A stretch of 64,000 nt of DNA from Oscheius onirici (GCA_932521025.1 OW051468.1:1302064-1366063); one strand, 5' to 3'; positions 1 through 10,762 are shown, numbered from the stretch's first letter. Made by a program: numbers and translations. The notes: generated by a model not told the origin, from the letters alone.

Positions 1-770
1 GTGCTCCTGTTCTCCCCTATCTCTGTAAAACATTTTAAACTGGTAAGAGCTCATTCTCTGGCAGCCACTCGTCCCAGGATGTGGCCACTGTTCAAGACCG
101 ACTCTTCAATACGTTTGTTAATTTTACTATTTTTTCAAAAACTATTTTAGTAGTTCTTTTTTCTGATGTGTGGAATTATGACGTCCATTTTCCAGTATAT
201 ATACCTCGGATTCAATCCGACTACTCAACAGGCTGTGGTGGCCAATCCGACTTCTGAACAGGCTCTGGTGGCCAAATGTAAGACACAAAGTTTTTCACAA
301 ACTACCTTTTTGCAGCTCTTGCTGAAATCAACATGGATCTCTATTCGATGGGCATTCCTTACAGAATTATCGGGGCAGACGAAGCGACAGTTCGAATGAC
401 CAAGTTCAATGTCTCATGCAATGGTGACTTTGTAGGAGAACTAGAACTTGACTCCCAGAAGCTCGTCAGGCTTTCCGGTAGTTCCTACATGGGAATTGTT
501 AAGCTCAAGGTGAGTGACTGACAGACAAAAACACTAGCTAATTTCCAGACGCTGACTTCCACCGGAGTCGTCGAACTTTCTCACATGATCTACATAGAAC
601 ACCTGTCTTCCGCTGTCAATTCAAGAGGTCAGGAACCGTGCTCAACGGTGAGAAAGGTCCCTTTGCCCCGATCACCATCTACTACTCTTTCGACTTGGCT
701 CGTTCTTATGCTGGGCCTCGGGCTGAGGTCAGATTCAAGCGCACCTTCTATCCCTTTGTGGAGCAGTAAA
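1..770 (+). pseudogene. Decayed copy 1 of a single-pass membrane protein family
   Basis: The region repeats the layout of the copy at 930-1826. Near base 75 it has the same 5' exon beginning Asp-Val-Ala, but that frame soon meets a stop and the membrane segment is missing. At 333-509 an open exon ends in a GTGAGT donor; it contains GELELDSQKL, matching VELELDSQEL of copy 2. An acceptor TTTCCAG precedes base 549. The C-terminal part (FRCQFKR, IYYSFDLA, FKRTFYPFVEQ) lies in a different frame from the start of that exon, so one indel is needed near 600. An AATAAA sits at about 821, after the stop at 768-770. I infer a pseudogene. The family function is unknown. Confidence 0.55.
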
Positions 771-929
771 CGAAAGCCATCAATTAGTGTCTTCAATTTT
801 TCTGCAATTCATTGTGTTTGAATAAAGTGACTTCAATCTTTGATTTCCAATTTTACAAGCCAAATGCCAATCGATACCGTCTCGAACAATGCCAATTAAT
901 GACCTGAACGCGGCTGTTGTTCTTAGCCT

Positions 930-1826
930 GACCAGGTCAGAGCTCATTCTCTAGTCACCACTGGTTCCAGGATGTGGCTCAAGTTCACGAGCGACTCTTC
1001 CACACGTTTGCTCACCTTGATGTTTGTCCCAAACCTGTTTTAGTGGTCTCACTGGAAAAGCTTGAATCCGGATTGTTGGATCAAGATTCAGTCTATCGCC
1101 CTCTGGAATATACCGAAAATAAAGAGGAACAGAAAGCCTTTTACAGAATCTTCAAGGTTCTGATCTGGGGAATTCTCACGTGCTCACTGCTGGCTCTCCT
1201 TTTTCTCTTTCTGGGACAAATTTGGCAGCTTTTCCTGGCATACCGCTCAGCTCAATCACAGAACCGAGGTAGGGTCCTTTTGATTTCACTAATTATTTTC
1301 TTCACAGCTCTTGCTGTTATGGATATCGCTGTCGTTGGAAGTAATGATATTCCTGTTGAGATGAGGGACATCAAGTTCCCTCGCTATGACCTTATTGAAG
1401 TCGAACTGGAACTAGATTCTCAGGAACTGATCTCTGTCTTCCACCAGGAAACTTACATAAAAGATATTGGAGTGGAAGTGAGTTCATCTTTCTGTCTCTC
1501 TAAGCAAGAATAATTCTCCTTTTCAGGCCCAGATCGGAATGAATGCCTGGACGATTCCCCTTTTCTGGGAACTGCACCATAAAAATGGCTCGTATCATCA
1601 TTTCCAAACCACTTTCATCCGTACTCACTTGAAAAGAACTGAAAGTGCTTTGCGGAAGAATGAGAAGCAGACTGTCGGCCTCTATGATCAGATCGTTGTT
1701 AATTACTCTTTCGCTCTGGCACATTCCGCTGATGGTCCGTGGACAAAGGTCAAGCTTCAGCGTACATTCAGCCCCTTCATATACCGAAGAACTTTGATTG
1801 ACCCTATTTTTAACAACAGACTTTAA
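930..1826 (+). CDS. Uncharacterised single-pass membrane protein (family copy 2)
   Basis: Two open exons, about 930-1478 and 1528-1826, are joined by an intron with GTGAGT and TTTTCAG ends. The first holds a hydrophilic N-terminal region, a membrane segment around WGILTCSLLALLFLFLGQIW and then an extracellular part. A short internal intron near 1268-1307 is also possible. The second exon ends with VNYSFALAHSADGPW and LQRTFSPF, motifs shared with 1-770 and with the gene at 50823-51714. No in-frame ATG was found at the 5' end: the ATG at 972 is in another frame, and an in-frame TGA lies upstream. The start is therefore unresolved; either an upstream exon is missed or this copy is also damaged. 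AATAAA follows at 1850. No recognised domain. Confidence 0.5.
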
Positions 1827-1889
1827 CTTTATTGAACCCATTGGCCTTTGAATAAAGTGAACTGAAGCCGCTATCCTCTTTTATGAAAA

Positions 1890-2500
1890 CCAACCGTCTA
1901 CGACGGCTTTCGTAGCCCTGGCGCCTGCGGCGCTCATGTACTTAAGTTTTGATTACCATTCAGCTTGACTAATCTGTTGAAAAAAAAACCTACCTAGTTT
2001 GTTTCGACTAACTCTTTACCACCGTTCAAAAGTGACTACCTAATCCTGACAATTTCTAACGTCGCGACGAATCTCGTGGCCATGGACAAACAAACAAAGA
2101 TCAAAGTCCACAACAGACATCATCCCGCTTAAGATATTTTAGATGCTTAGGGGACACGAAGTTTTTTTTGAACTTTTCATCCCCTTGACTACGTCAAAAA
2201 GCGATTCTGAAGGCGACTTGAGGACGATTGTTTTATCCAAATTTAATGAGTAATCCAGCTACTTCGTCCGATTTTCAAAATAATCATTTTTTCACTGTTT
2301 TCAAGCCCCCCCCCCCTTTCGGTTTCGCAGTGACGCCGTAGGTAACAAGTTAGAACCTGTTACGCATAAAACGGCAACTAAGTTTTGAACTTGACAAATG
2401 ATTTGGGAAGAGTTTGATTACTGTTGCAAGGGTACGAAAAAGTATTAGACGCCGCCAGGTGACGAAGTCGGCTGGTTTTCAGTGATTTAGAGAAACTGGA
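1890..2500. repeat. Intergenic stretch of dispersed-repeat fragments
   Basis: No gene is supported here. The stretch contains a GC-rich hairpin-like motif (CTACGACGGCTTTCGTAGCC, about 1897-1916) that recurs near 10378, and a block with GTGGCCATGGACAAACAAAC (about 2075) that recurs at 31400 and, degraded, at 31710. Near 2450 a GACGCCGCCAGGTGACGAAGTCG motif recurs near 33187. A C-run lies near 2305. These look like fragments of interspersed elements. Confidence 0.5.
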
Positions 2501-2601
2501 AGACAGAGAGACAGCTATTCCCACCTTTGTGATCCAACTTTACAGTCGGATTCTCAATCGATACCGTCGTTTATAACGATTATTAGTGACCTAAACAACT
2601 G

Positions 2602-2889
2602 TTGTTCTTAGCCTGTCCAGGTCAGAGCTCATTCTCTAGTCACCACTGGTTCCAGGATGTGGCTCAAGATCACGAGCGACTCTTCCACACGTTTGCTCAC
2701 CTTGATGTTTGTCCCAAACCTGTTTTAGTGGTCTCACTGGAAAAGCATGAATCCGGACTGATGGATCAAGATTCAGTTTTTTGCCTTTTACAGAAAGCCT
2801 TTTACAGTATGTTCAAGATCAGTGAGATCGGTGCTACCAGCTATTGTACTGGATCCAGTCGTATTCTGAGTCTTCTTGGCATCCAGTAA
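2602..2889 (+). pseudogene. Truncated copy 3 of the membrane protein family
   Basis: From 2602 to about 2830 the translation is nearly the same as the 5' exon of copy 2 (ERLFHTFAHLDVCPKPVLVV is shared), and the bases upstream from about 2545 are also similar. After KAFYSMFK the similarity stops just before the membrane segment and the frame ends at 2889. No downstream extracellular exon is present before the next gene at 3187. This looks like a truncated tandem duplicate. Confidence 0.55.
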
Positions 2890-3148
2890 TTGCTTTGACT
2901 CTTTCTTCATCTTTTTCTCCTTTCGTAGGACGACTACCAGAAGGAACTGAAAGAAAATTGTTTTCTATCTTTCTGTCTCTCTATCTCTATCTCTCTCATC
3001 TCATTACAATGTCCCACATGATCAAACATTTGCTCATGCAGACACCTGGTCCTAAAAACGCAATGATGGCCTCCAGAACAGCCACTTCTACCATTTGATG
3101 GGCTCAATATCACCCCTATATTCCTCCCGATATTGGCAGTCGATCCAG

Positions 3149-3155
3149 TATAAAA
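3149..3155 (+). promoter_or_regulatory. TATA-like box before the secreted-protein gene
   Basis: TATAAAA lies 32 nt before the ATG at 3187. TTCTCCAG follows it and could be either a trans-splice acceptor or part of a very short leader. Confidence 0.4.
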
Positions 3156-3186
3156 CCCCGTCTCTCCCCTTCTCCAGCATCCAACC

Positions 3187-3654
3187 ATGAACTTCCGCTT
3201 CTTCCTCCTCCTCAGCACCTTCGCTCTTCTCGAGGTTCTTGCCTGTCCCCCGGCTCCAGCTCCAGCTGCCACTACAAAGGCTCCTGTCGTAAGAAAACGT
3301 CGTTCAGTAGAATCTGTCCGTCTGACTCTCGTCACCAATGCCAACTTTGACGCCTCGACCAACGACGCCGTCTACCAGCAGTTCAAGACGATTCTTCGCG
3401 AGTTTGCTAAGAGCCAGAACGTCAAGTACGACAAGAGTCAGGTCGTCGAGACGGTCAAGAACAATGCCGGAAAGTTTGCCATCGAGTACAGGTTGGTTTT
3501 TCTTTCTTTTCTTTTTTTCCGACAAAGACTCATTTTCAGTGGAAATCTGGACTGTGACGAGGTCAAGCACTTTGTTCAGGGAGTCAAGAGTCACACCCAG
3601 GAAATTTCCTTCGTTCTGCTCAACTGCGGATCCCAGCCTCTCCAGATCCTTTAA
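3187..3654 (+). CDS. Small secreted protein with a basic cleavage-like site
   Basis: Exons 3187-3491 and 3540-3654 join through GTTGGT and TTTTCAG in phase 2 to give 139 residues. Residues 1-19 form a good signal peptide (MNFRFFLLLSTFALLEVLA), followed by a Pro/Ala-rich linker (CPPAPAPA) and RKRRS, a possible furin-type site near residue 40. The rest is a compact domain of about 100 residues with two cysteines, ending NCGSQPLQIL. I do not recognise the family. The model is supported by the signal peptide, the clean intron and the maintained frame. It is probably secreted, perhaps with a propeptide. Confidence 0.75.
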   Translation: MNFRFFLLLSTFALLEVLACPPAPAPAATTKAPVVRKRRSVESVRLTLVTNANFDASTNDAVYQQFKTILREFAKSQNVKYDKSQVVETVKNNAGKFAIEYRLVFLSFLFFRQRLIFSGNLDCDEVKHFVQGVKSHTQEISFVLLNCGSQPLQIL

Positions 3655-3766
3655 TTTATTGAAGAGAAAATGATATTTTGGGAATATATAGGATTCTTGC
3701 GAGAGTAGACTACCTTGGACAGTGAGGGACAGAGAGACAGAGAATATTACCCCCTACTGGAACAGT

Positions 3767-5189
3767 CTATGACTTCTGAGCTCTTCCAAAACGTTTCAAA
3801 CTCACAATGAACAGTCCAATGAGAGCCAGAGCGGTAATTGTCAGTACCAGTCCAATTCCAATGCCCAGACTACCAAAGTAGCAATCGGAAGTCTTTCAGA
3901 GCTTGATTTCTGGCTCCGACTCAGAATCAATGTCCAGTCTGTCCTCTCCATACTTGGCCACCAGTGATTTCTTTTGTCCATAAGGCATCCTGTAATTTCC
4001 ATTGTTCCGAACCCTGATCAAGACGCTCAGCTTGCCATTGGCCTTGATTATAATCTTTCGAAAGTCCACTATAGTAAGATGATGGTTTCCTTGGATCACT
4101 ATTGCCGGCTCTCCATCTGTGACAGTAATAGTCTTGAGGATTGGTACAAGTTTCTCGAATCCTTTATAGTTCGTATTTTGAATTCTCAGAGTTCCTTTGA
4201 TGTGTGTGACAGCCTTGTTACAAGGCTTCGCGATAACATTCTTGGACTGAACAAAAATATATATTATCTGCTCAGTCTCTCTGTCCGTCGCTGTTACTGT
4301 TACTTTTACTGTTTCATTTGTTGCGTAATTTCGGATTTGATTTTTTTTAAGAAAAGGTGATTCTTAGCCCAGTAGGATGCTACAGCTAAAAAAACAAACA
4401 GATATCCTCTCGGCGGACTAGAACCCTGGTCGCTCCAGAGTGAATTTTCCAAATCCACTGCGCCATCCGGACATTTTCAGTTTAGGGATCCCAAAGCCGA
4501 AAATCGTTTTTCAAAAAAGCAAAATACTCGTCTCAATGAGCTGAATTTTTTACTAGTTGACAACTTTTATGTAAGATGTAACCCTGAAGAGTTATAAGCA
4601 AAATTATGTTTTTGCCAAAACTTAAACCGTTCACTGTGCTCAGACGGTAAGATATCCAGGTCTCTCATATAGTCTATTAATTCAGTCTAGGGTAGACCTA
4701 CATTTAGAAACTAAGTTTGCCCGATTTCAAGAAAGTTATGGACAATTTTAAAAACTTAGTTGGCTGTTTAATTCTGTTACTGTCACTGTTACTGATACTG
4801 ACACCCTCTTCAAATTACAGCACTGTTTCTTGTTCCTCAAGATGGTCATCCGATTCCCGCCAGTATTATTCTTTGTAATCATGAGACGGTCCACAACTGG
4901 CTTAAGACAAAGGTTAACATTATTGATGATATCTAAATCTAGTCATTTTCACAGCAACTTCGCCGCTTACGATGTCCTTTCCAGCAATCCTGAGAAGACT
5001 GAGCATCTCGTCGACTGAGAAAGTTGAGATGCTCCAGTTGTGTATTGCGGACATCAATACAGCCAGTCACTTTGGTTAGGTAGGTCGACGTTGAGCCATT
5101 TGCATCTTCTCGGAGAGTCAAGTCACCATAAAGAGTGGTACAGTTGTCCAATACTGAGAGATCGGAGATTGGATCGGGATGATAGCAGT
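3767..5189 (-). pseudogene. Receptor-L-domain membrane protein, broken (minus strand)
   Basis: On the minus strand an exon from 5189 down to about 4950 carries the L-domain signature (LDNCTTLYGDLTL, TGCIDVRNTQLEHLNFL). An exon from 4246 to 3767 carries a second L-domain half (ITVTDGEPAIVIQG, IRVRNNGNYRMP). The last exon then has an in-frame TGA at 3896-3898. Past this stop the same frame encodes a glycine-rich membrane helix (FGSLGIGIGLVLTITALAL) and a short tail ending in TAG at 3767-3769. The first exon also seems to need a frameshift after NFLS. In nematodes such proteins form the irld family (insulin/EGF-receptor L-domain). Either it is a pseudogene or the stop yields an unanchored ectodomain. 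The intron holds a tRNA-derived repeat. Confidence 0.65.
4405..4740 (-). repeat. tRNA-derived dispersed repeat, copy A
   Basis: About 330 bases match 44525-44830 at high similarity. On the minus strand the element ends in a tRNA-like block with an A box (TGGCGCAGTGG, near 4466) and a B box (GGTTCTAGTCC, near 4425), then a T-run after a short tail. The T stem no longer pairs properly, so it is not a working tRNA. The shared body lies 5' of the tRNA-like part, which is the opposite of a standard SINE layout. Confidence 0.6.
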
Positions 5190-6100
5190 CTGGAAAAGGA
5201 TGAGGGTCAGAGAGACAGACTCACCGCTGTTTTCAAGATAGGTCGCATCGACTCTTCAAATTCTAAACCGATCCATTAGTGCTGTAAACTCGGTTACATT
5301 GATCTTTATGTGTCCATTCTTAGCAATTCTGATCAGAAGGGACAGGGACAGGGACAGTAAGCCTCCATTTTCAGATGCTATGGACCCAGATAAATATGCC
5401 ATTCATATTGGTAACGGTGCCAAAATTACATCAACGTTCAAATACCACTCCGATCTGACAATTTATGCTAAAAACAACAAATATATCGCTGTTGATGATG
5501 CAAACTTTAGAATGGAAGCTGAGCAGTATGAGAAAATGGCGGCCCAGTTCGGATTAGACAGAATCAGAGTGATAAACAAGACTATCCGTGGAGGTTTGTC
5601 CTTGTCCTTAAAATTTCATGCCGGATACCTTTAGAATGCGACTTTTCTTGGAAAAAGATTGAATATCTCAGTGAGCTGGATATTTATGATTCCGTGAAGG
5701 GAAACCTTTTCATCGATAATGACACTTTGTCTGGAGACACCAAGACAAAACTTTATGCAATCTACGGCTGTCTCACTGTCCGGAATTCAGCTCTGACCGC
5801 CCTGCAGCTGGACTTTTTGAAGAGCTTGAGAAAAGTCAATTGTGGAACAGCACCCGTAATTGAAGGAAACAAGCAGTTCTGTCCTTCAAGAGGCTTTGTG
5901 AAGGCGCTGGAGGAAAGTACCAAACAGACCTTGGACTACGCTACAGTAGTTCAAAACAATGGTGGAGCAATGTGTGGTAGGGGTTTTATGTAGACATCCA
6001 TACTTTCCGAATTCAGAAACCATCTGTTATGGAGATGATATTAAACTGGAACCGGCTACAAAGAATTGTGAGACAGTCTATGGAGATCTCTACGTTCGAT

Positions 6101-6313
6101 GTGAGTTATGAGACAGAGGGAGGGTGGGACAGAGACAGAGAATCAGAGAGAGTCAGAGAGTCAAAAAGTCAGAGAGCCAGAGAGACAAAAAGGGTCAGAG
6201 AGACAGAGAGTCAGAGTCAGAGAGTCAGAAGCAGAGAGTCAGGTCAGGGAGACAGAGAGTCAGAGGGACACAGAGTCAGAGAGACAGGGAGACAGATAGA
6301 CTCTATATTTCAG
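6101..6313 (+). repeat. GACAGAGAGTC-type low-complexity intron
   Basis: The intron is almost entirely made of GACAGAGAG and GAGAGTCA units between a GTGAGT donor and a TTTCAG acceptor. The same motif, or its CTCTGTC complement, fills many introns and intergenic stretches in the window. Confidence 0.7.
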
Positions 6314-7509
6314 CTAGTTATGCCTCTCTCATCGGAACAGTCAAGACTCTCTACGGTAGACTGATCATCACCGGCTTTAGAGGCGCAAACCTGACGGAAA
6401 TGAGCTCAAAGCTGGCGAAAGTTGAGACGGAATCAAGAGAGCCAGCCATTTCGATTGTAGGAAGTCCGAGTCTCAGGGACTTTCAGTTCCGAGGATCTCG
6501 TAATCAAGACCAAGAGTCAGATCAAGATTGAGATCCGGGAGAACAAGTACTACCTGATGGACGCTAAACAGTTTAGTGGACTGGCAAAGGTTCAAGGAGA
6601 AGAGAACCGGAATATTAGGGTTCGAGGCGAGAGACTGCGTCTTTCCAGAGAAACTGACAAATTTGAGTCAGTTGGACAACTGTGGGACAATCTTTGGCGA
6701 TCTGGTCATTGATGGAGATGTTGAGAACTTAACAATCGGAAAGCCGACCGTGATCACTGACTGCATTGCCATCCGAAACACCCAGCTGACGGATCTCCAA
6801 TTCCTGAAGAAAATCAAGAGGACGTCAGGAAAAGAATGTCTTCTGGGACATGCCCTAGTTAATAATTCCCAGCTTTGCTAGGCTGGCAGGGACTGGTTCA
6901 TCAGAACAATAAGGCTCACTGTGGCTCGACCTGTAGCCGTACAGAGGTCGTGAAGGACACGAAAAATAAATGTGACCAGACTTCGAAAAAGCATCTTCCT
7001 CCCAATGAGTTCAGCTATGCGTAGATTACAATTTCTATTTTTTAGACCCCAAGCAGCGATCACCGTTCCTCCAAAAGTCGCTGGCTATGACGAAGACTGG
7101 AATAATTAAGCTGCTAAAAACTGACGTGGTCAATTTGAACTATTTCATGAACTTGAGGGAAATTGAGTCTGATTCCGACAAGGGTGAGCCTTTGGACAGT
7201 TACTACAAGCTAGGGGGTGTGATGATCGAACTTTTAGCAAAATCATAACCTGCGAGCGCTGAATTCTCAGCCAAACAAACTCAAATTCTACAGTAACTCA
7301 CAGTTTTAAAAAGTTAACCTTTAGTGTTGGAAGCAATATTGTGAGAAGGGCTCTGAAAATGAAAATCAGCGCAAAACGCGTTCCTTCCGTGGTTTTTGGT
7401 TCAAATCGACCCAAAAAACAATTCAAGGAACTCCAAATACTCTCCACCACCATGTTCAGTCATAAATAAAAAATGACAGAACAAAACAAAAAAAAGAAAA
7501 AAATCTTTC

Positions 7510-7581
7510 GACCACGGCAGGATTCGAACCTACAATCTTCTGCTCCGTAGGCAGACGCGTTATCCATTGCGCCACGCGGCC
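7510..7581 (-). tRNA. tRNA-Arg(ACG)
   Basis: The minus strand folds as a complete 72-nt cloverleaf. The acceptor ends GGCCGCG and CGTGGTC pair with G-U wobbles. The A box reads TGGCGCAATGG. The anticodon stem TCTGC/GCAGA encloses the loop CTACGGA, giving anticodon ACG. The T arm is GTAGG-TTCGAAT-CCTGC. A T-run follows downstream on the minus strand. It sits in the space before the last exon of the receptor-L-domain gene. Confidence 0.9.
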
Positions 7582-8751
7582 ATGTTGCTTCTTTTTTCCT
7601 TTGTTTGTCATTACTGCATACAATGAAATTTCAATAACAAACAAGTTTTCAGAGCCTCTTCTCGAGATCGTCGACAACGAACATCTCGAATCAATGGACA
7701 TTTCGCGCCTGAAGAAGAGTGACCACAATGCTGAAAGACACTTTGACATTGTGATCCGCAACAATGGAAACTACAAAATACCCAGGGCACAGTACAAGGC
7801 TCTAGTGGAAGAATTTGAAGAGGAGAGAGTCAGCGTTGATCACGAGCCCATTCCCTATGACCAGTCCTACGAATTTGGAGTCATTCTTGGCGTACTCTGT
7901 CTTCTTGTCCTGCTCGTGGCGGCCGGAATTGGAGTCGTGGCCTATCTTCTGATCAGGCAGATAAGAGAAAATAAGGAGAAACCAGCCAAGAAGAAGGTTC
8001 CAAAGAAAAAGAAGTTCAACAAAATGTACTGTTGCAGACAAAAAAGGCTCCGGAAGTTGTCTTGAGGAGTGAATTTGAACAGAAGGCACCTCTGCTGATC
8101 GGAACTGTGAATGAGGTCAAGCGCGGAGAGATTCAGAAGAGTCCGGAGAAGAAAGAGACGGTGAAAATGACAGCGAAAGTTCCAGAAAATGATATCAAGA
8201 AGCTACAGGAGAAGCCTCAAAAGACGGGGAAAGAGCAGCAGACAAAGACGGATCGGAAGTCAAAGACGGGAGACGAGCCATCTTCTGACGACAAAATTAA
8301 ATCCGATGACAATTTTCGGGCCAAAAAGAATCAGGAAACGCTGAAAAAGACGATGACCACTACGGCGTAAAAAAGAGTAAAAAAAAGAAATTTTGATTCG
8401 CATAAATGTGATTCAGCTGTAGTTCTTACGATGTGTGTAGAGACTCTCTGTCCCTCCATGTCTCTATCCAAAAGGAGAGCCGAAAATTTAAATTGCCCCC
8501 GCCGCACCGAAAAATCCAAGTTAAGAGGGGGGGAGGTAAAGAACAACTTTGATAGTTTCTTACTGGGACTGTGTGACTGAAACAGAGTAATAAGGTATGA
8601 AGGGGAGGGACAGTAGAACTGAGACTCACTAAAGCTAGGAACGGGCCGGGCGTTCCGGTCAGGTCTGAAATTAGGCTTGAGAGGGAGTGGGTTCTAATAC
8701 GATTTCGGTAGATTCTTTGGAGGGTCAGGGAGAATGACTGGAGGAGAGTAA

Positions 8752-9066
8752 CAAAGGAGGAATGAAATCGCCAACAATTCCGCTCGCCGCATCGGCTGGG
8801 CCATCAAGACGACGAACATGAAGCGTCTGGGAGTTGATCCCGCTTGCGGATGTCTCGATCCCAAGGAGGCTACCCTGATGGCCATAAGCTGCGATGCTTT
8901 CGCCTTCGGACAGGAGGATACCAACAACGAGCGCATCACGATCGAGTGGACCAACACACCTGATGGTGCAGCCAAGCAGTTCCGTCGCGAATGGTTCCAG
9001 GGAGATGGAATGGTCCGTCGCAAGAACCTCCCCATCGAGTACAATCCTCAGGGTTGGGGACAATAA
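8752..9066 (+). pseudogene. Major sperm protein, 5'-truncated
   Basis: The frame contains the C-terminal two thirds of a nematode major sperm protein: [64 protein letters not shown] and [11 protein letters not shown]. Major sperm proteins are about 126-127 residues and build the cytoskeleton of crawling sperm. Here the first 40 or so residues are absent: an in-frame TAA occurs at 8749-8751 and no splice acceptor lies between it and the homology. A Met at 8818 could start an 82-residue product lacking the N-terminal strands. The C terminus has a short extra GlnGlyTrpGlyGln. I favour a truncated, possibly transposon-captured copy. The excellent codon conservation suggests it is recent. Confidence 0.8.
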
Positions 9067-9119
9067 ACTGTGAGAATGTAACCCATAATTATGCTGTTTT
9101 TGTTATTATTTTGTTGAAA

Positions 9120-9237
9120 GTAGGCATGGGCACCGGGCCCGTGTCAGTGTTGACCGAGACCGTGCCAGCAAGGCGCATTTTCGGGGGACGACTACTTTAT
9201 CGAAAAAAAAAACGCGGGCCCGGTGCCCATGTCTACT
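9120..9237. repeat. Inverted repeat with GGGCACCGGGCCCG ends
   Basis: TAGGCATGGGCACCGGGCCCG at the left pairs with CGGGCCCGGTGCCCATGTCTA at the right. The related element at 27254-27470 shares the ends and the internal GTGCCAGCAAGGC motif. Confidence 0.6.
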
Positions 9238-9277
9238 CGAAAGTCGAAAGTACGGTCTGTTCAAAAAGCAGGGGGTT

Positions 9278-9443
9278 TACCGTAAGATTTTAGCTCTTCC
9301 CTTCGAGACCCACTTAGTACATACGCACACTTAGCCAACAAATTCTAAAGTTTGCTGCCTATGTTTCGAATTAGTTGGCTGAGAATCCAATGTTTGTGTG
9401 CTAAGTGGGTCTCGAAGGGACGAGCTAAAATATTACGGTAATC
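9278..9443. mobile_element. Fold-back element (ACGGTAATCC family), copy 1
   Basis: A palindromic element begins TTACCGTAAGATTTTAGCTC and ends GAGCTAAAATATTACGGTAA, with a further inner pair around TTGGCTGAG. Copy 2 at 45941-46116 has the same ends and length, which supports a MITE family. Confidence 0.7.
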
Positions 9444-9469
9444 CTTTTTCTTTTTGAACAGCGCCAACT

Positions 9470-10450
9470 CTTAACCATAGACGGCGATACGCAGGAAGAT
9501 TTGAAAATCCGCTGCGTATCGCCGACCATGCTTAAAAGTTGGTGCCCAATGGCGTCTTTCGACTTTTGAGTATACGGTACTTTCGCACAGGCAGATTTCT
9601 TTACCTCCCCCCCTTAACTTGGATTTTTCGGTGCGGCGGGGGCAATTTAAATTTTCGGCTCTCCTTTGCATTTTCCACCTTTGTCCCAGAAAAGTAATGA
9701 TTCTAAACCAGAACTTGTCAACCAAGGCAAAAGGCATTTTTCACAGTGATAACGCTTCTTTTCACGCTTCGCAATGTTCTGAAAAGTTGTAGAGCTTGAT
9801 TAGAGCTGCAACTTTGCTTCATGAGACAAAGCTGGAAAATGCAAACGAGAGCCGGAAAAAATTAATTTGCACCAGCCGCACCCAAAAATGCAAGTTTAGG
9901 GGGGAGGGTGTAGAGACTCTCTGTCTCTCCATGTCTCTATCCACGCAAAAATTGAATACTCAGTCAACAAATTTGAAAGATGCGCAGCGAAAGTTGGAAT
10001 TTGTTGACTGAGTATTCAATGCTTGCGTGAGGGAAACCACGATTAGGGCTCCGTGACAGAGCGAAGTCATGAATTTCTACTTTTGCCCTGGAAAGGCGTT
10101 GCTAACCTTGTTTGTTCAAAGTTGTTTAATAAAAAGATATCGTTGCAGTAACCCATCTACTGCAAACGTTGGATACTCTGCCAGGAAATTTGCCTGAGTA
10201 CCCTACGTGTCCGTGTTATTTCGGTCTCGCTCCAAACTAAATGGGTAATGGTAGTGAACAAACTTTCTTCTTTCAGAAGCCCGCGCTATGAAAAATACGC
10301 AATTGCGTACGCATTTTTTTCGAATGGAAGGGGTAAACTTTTAAAGTTGGTAGTTCTCCTTATAGATACACCAGCTGTCTACGACGGCTTTCGCCGCCCT
10401 TGCGCCTACGGCGCTCAAGGCCGTCCAAATTTTGACACCATCGCCCTTTA
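9470..10450. repeat. Intergenic cluster of short inverted repeats
   Basis: No gene is supported. Short fold-backs occur at 9480-9527 (GGCGATACGCAG arms) and at 9942-10029 (CACGCAA and ATTGAATACTCAGTCAACAAAT arms). At 10145-10240 a block with GTAACCCAT and AAACTAAATGGGT recurs near 19200 and 25975-26050. At 10375-10450 there is a GC-rich hairpin and a piece of the GCGCTTTA-type repeat. Confidence 0.5.
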
Positions 10451-10762
10451 GATAGTTTAGATTCACTCAGATGCGTTCCCCTTAAAAAACTATCTCGTTC
10501 GATAAAAGATTAATATGGCAATACTTGACATGTTACGCTAGTCTCGACAACAGTGCGGACACCACTACAGACAGACAGACGGACACCATTGCACTTTAGT
10601 AAAGAAAGATACTGATGTAATTTTCGAAAATGGGGAGGATTGTAATAGAGATTGACGGTAAACTTTTGCGGTGTTTTGAGCTACGGCTCTGCTAATTTTG
10701 GGACGGCAACGACTAAAAACGCTTCGCGCTGATAGAATGGACCAGTGGCTGGATCCAAAATG

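Larger units (their letters stand above)
5375..8370 (+). pseudogene. Receptor-L-domain membrane protein with several frameshifts
   Basis: Exons 5375-5593, 5635-5976, 6017-6100 and 6314 onward join cleanly and encode a first L domain (SVKGNLFIDND, YGCLTVRNSALTALQLDFL) and the start of the next repeat (NCETVYGDLYVR, VKTLYGRLII). After about 6490 the frame must change twice to reach a further L domain at 6640-6881 (LDNCGTIFGDLVIDG, DCIAIRNTQLTDLQFLKKI). Another change is needed near 7090. The last exon starts at about 7652 (IVIRNNGNYKIP), runs through a membrane helix near 7880-7960 and a Lys-rich tail, and shifts again near 8035. Its AAG-rich tail ends at 8370. A tRNA gene and a CT/GA repeat lie in introns. 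This is most likely a decaying irld-type gene, although sequencing indels cannot be excluded. Confidence 0.6.
8470..9668. mobile_element. Inverted-repeat-bounded segment holding an MSP fragment
   Basis: About 70 bases at 8470-8541 (key core AAATTTAAATTGCCCCCGCC) recur in inverted orientation at 9600-9668. Between them lie the major sperm protein fragment, a second inverted repeat (9120-9237) and a third (9278-9443). A related block (9860-9905) plus the phrase GTGTAGAGACTCTCTGTC occurs both at about 8436 and about 9908. The arrangement resembles a non-autonomous transposon that has captured host sequence, or nested insertions. No transposase is visible. Confidence 0.5.

Noticed and set aside
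972..1043. ATG-initiated frame MWLKFTSDSS in copy 2, also present in copies 1 and 3
   Set aside because: It ends after about 23 residues in all copies and the alternative frame shows better protein-level conservation (DVAQVHERLF...), so the ATG frame is probably not the coding one.
4425..4475. Working tRNA inside the repeat
   Set aside because: The T stem and acceptor do not pair; only promoter boxes survive.
6108..6299. Arg/Gln/Glu-rich ORFs in the GACAGAG tract
   Set aside because: They are translations of a low-complexity intron between good splice sites.
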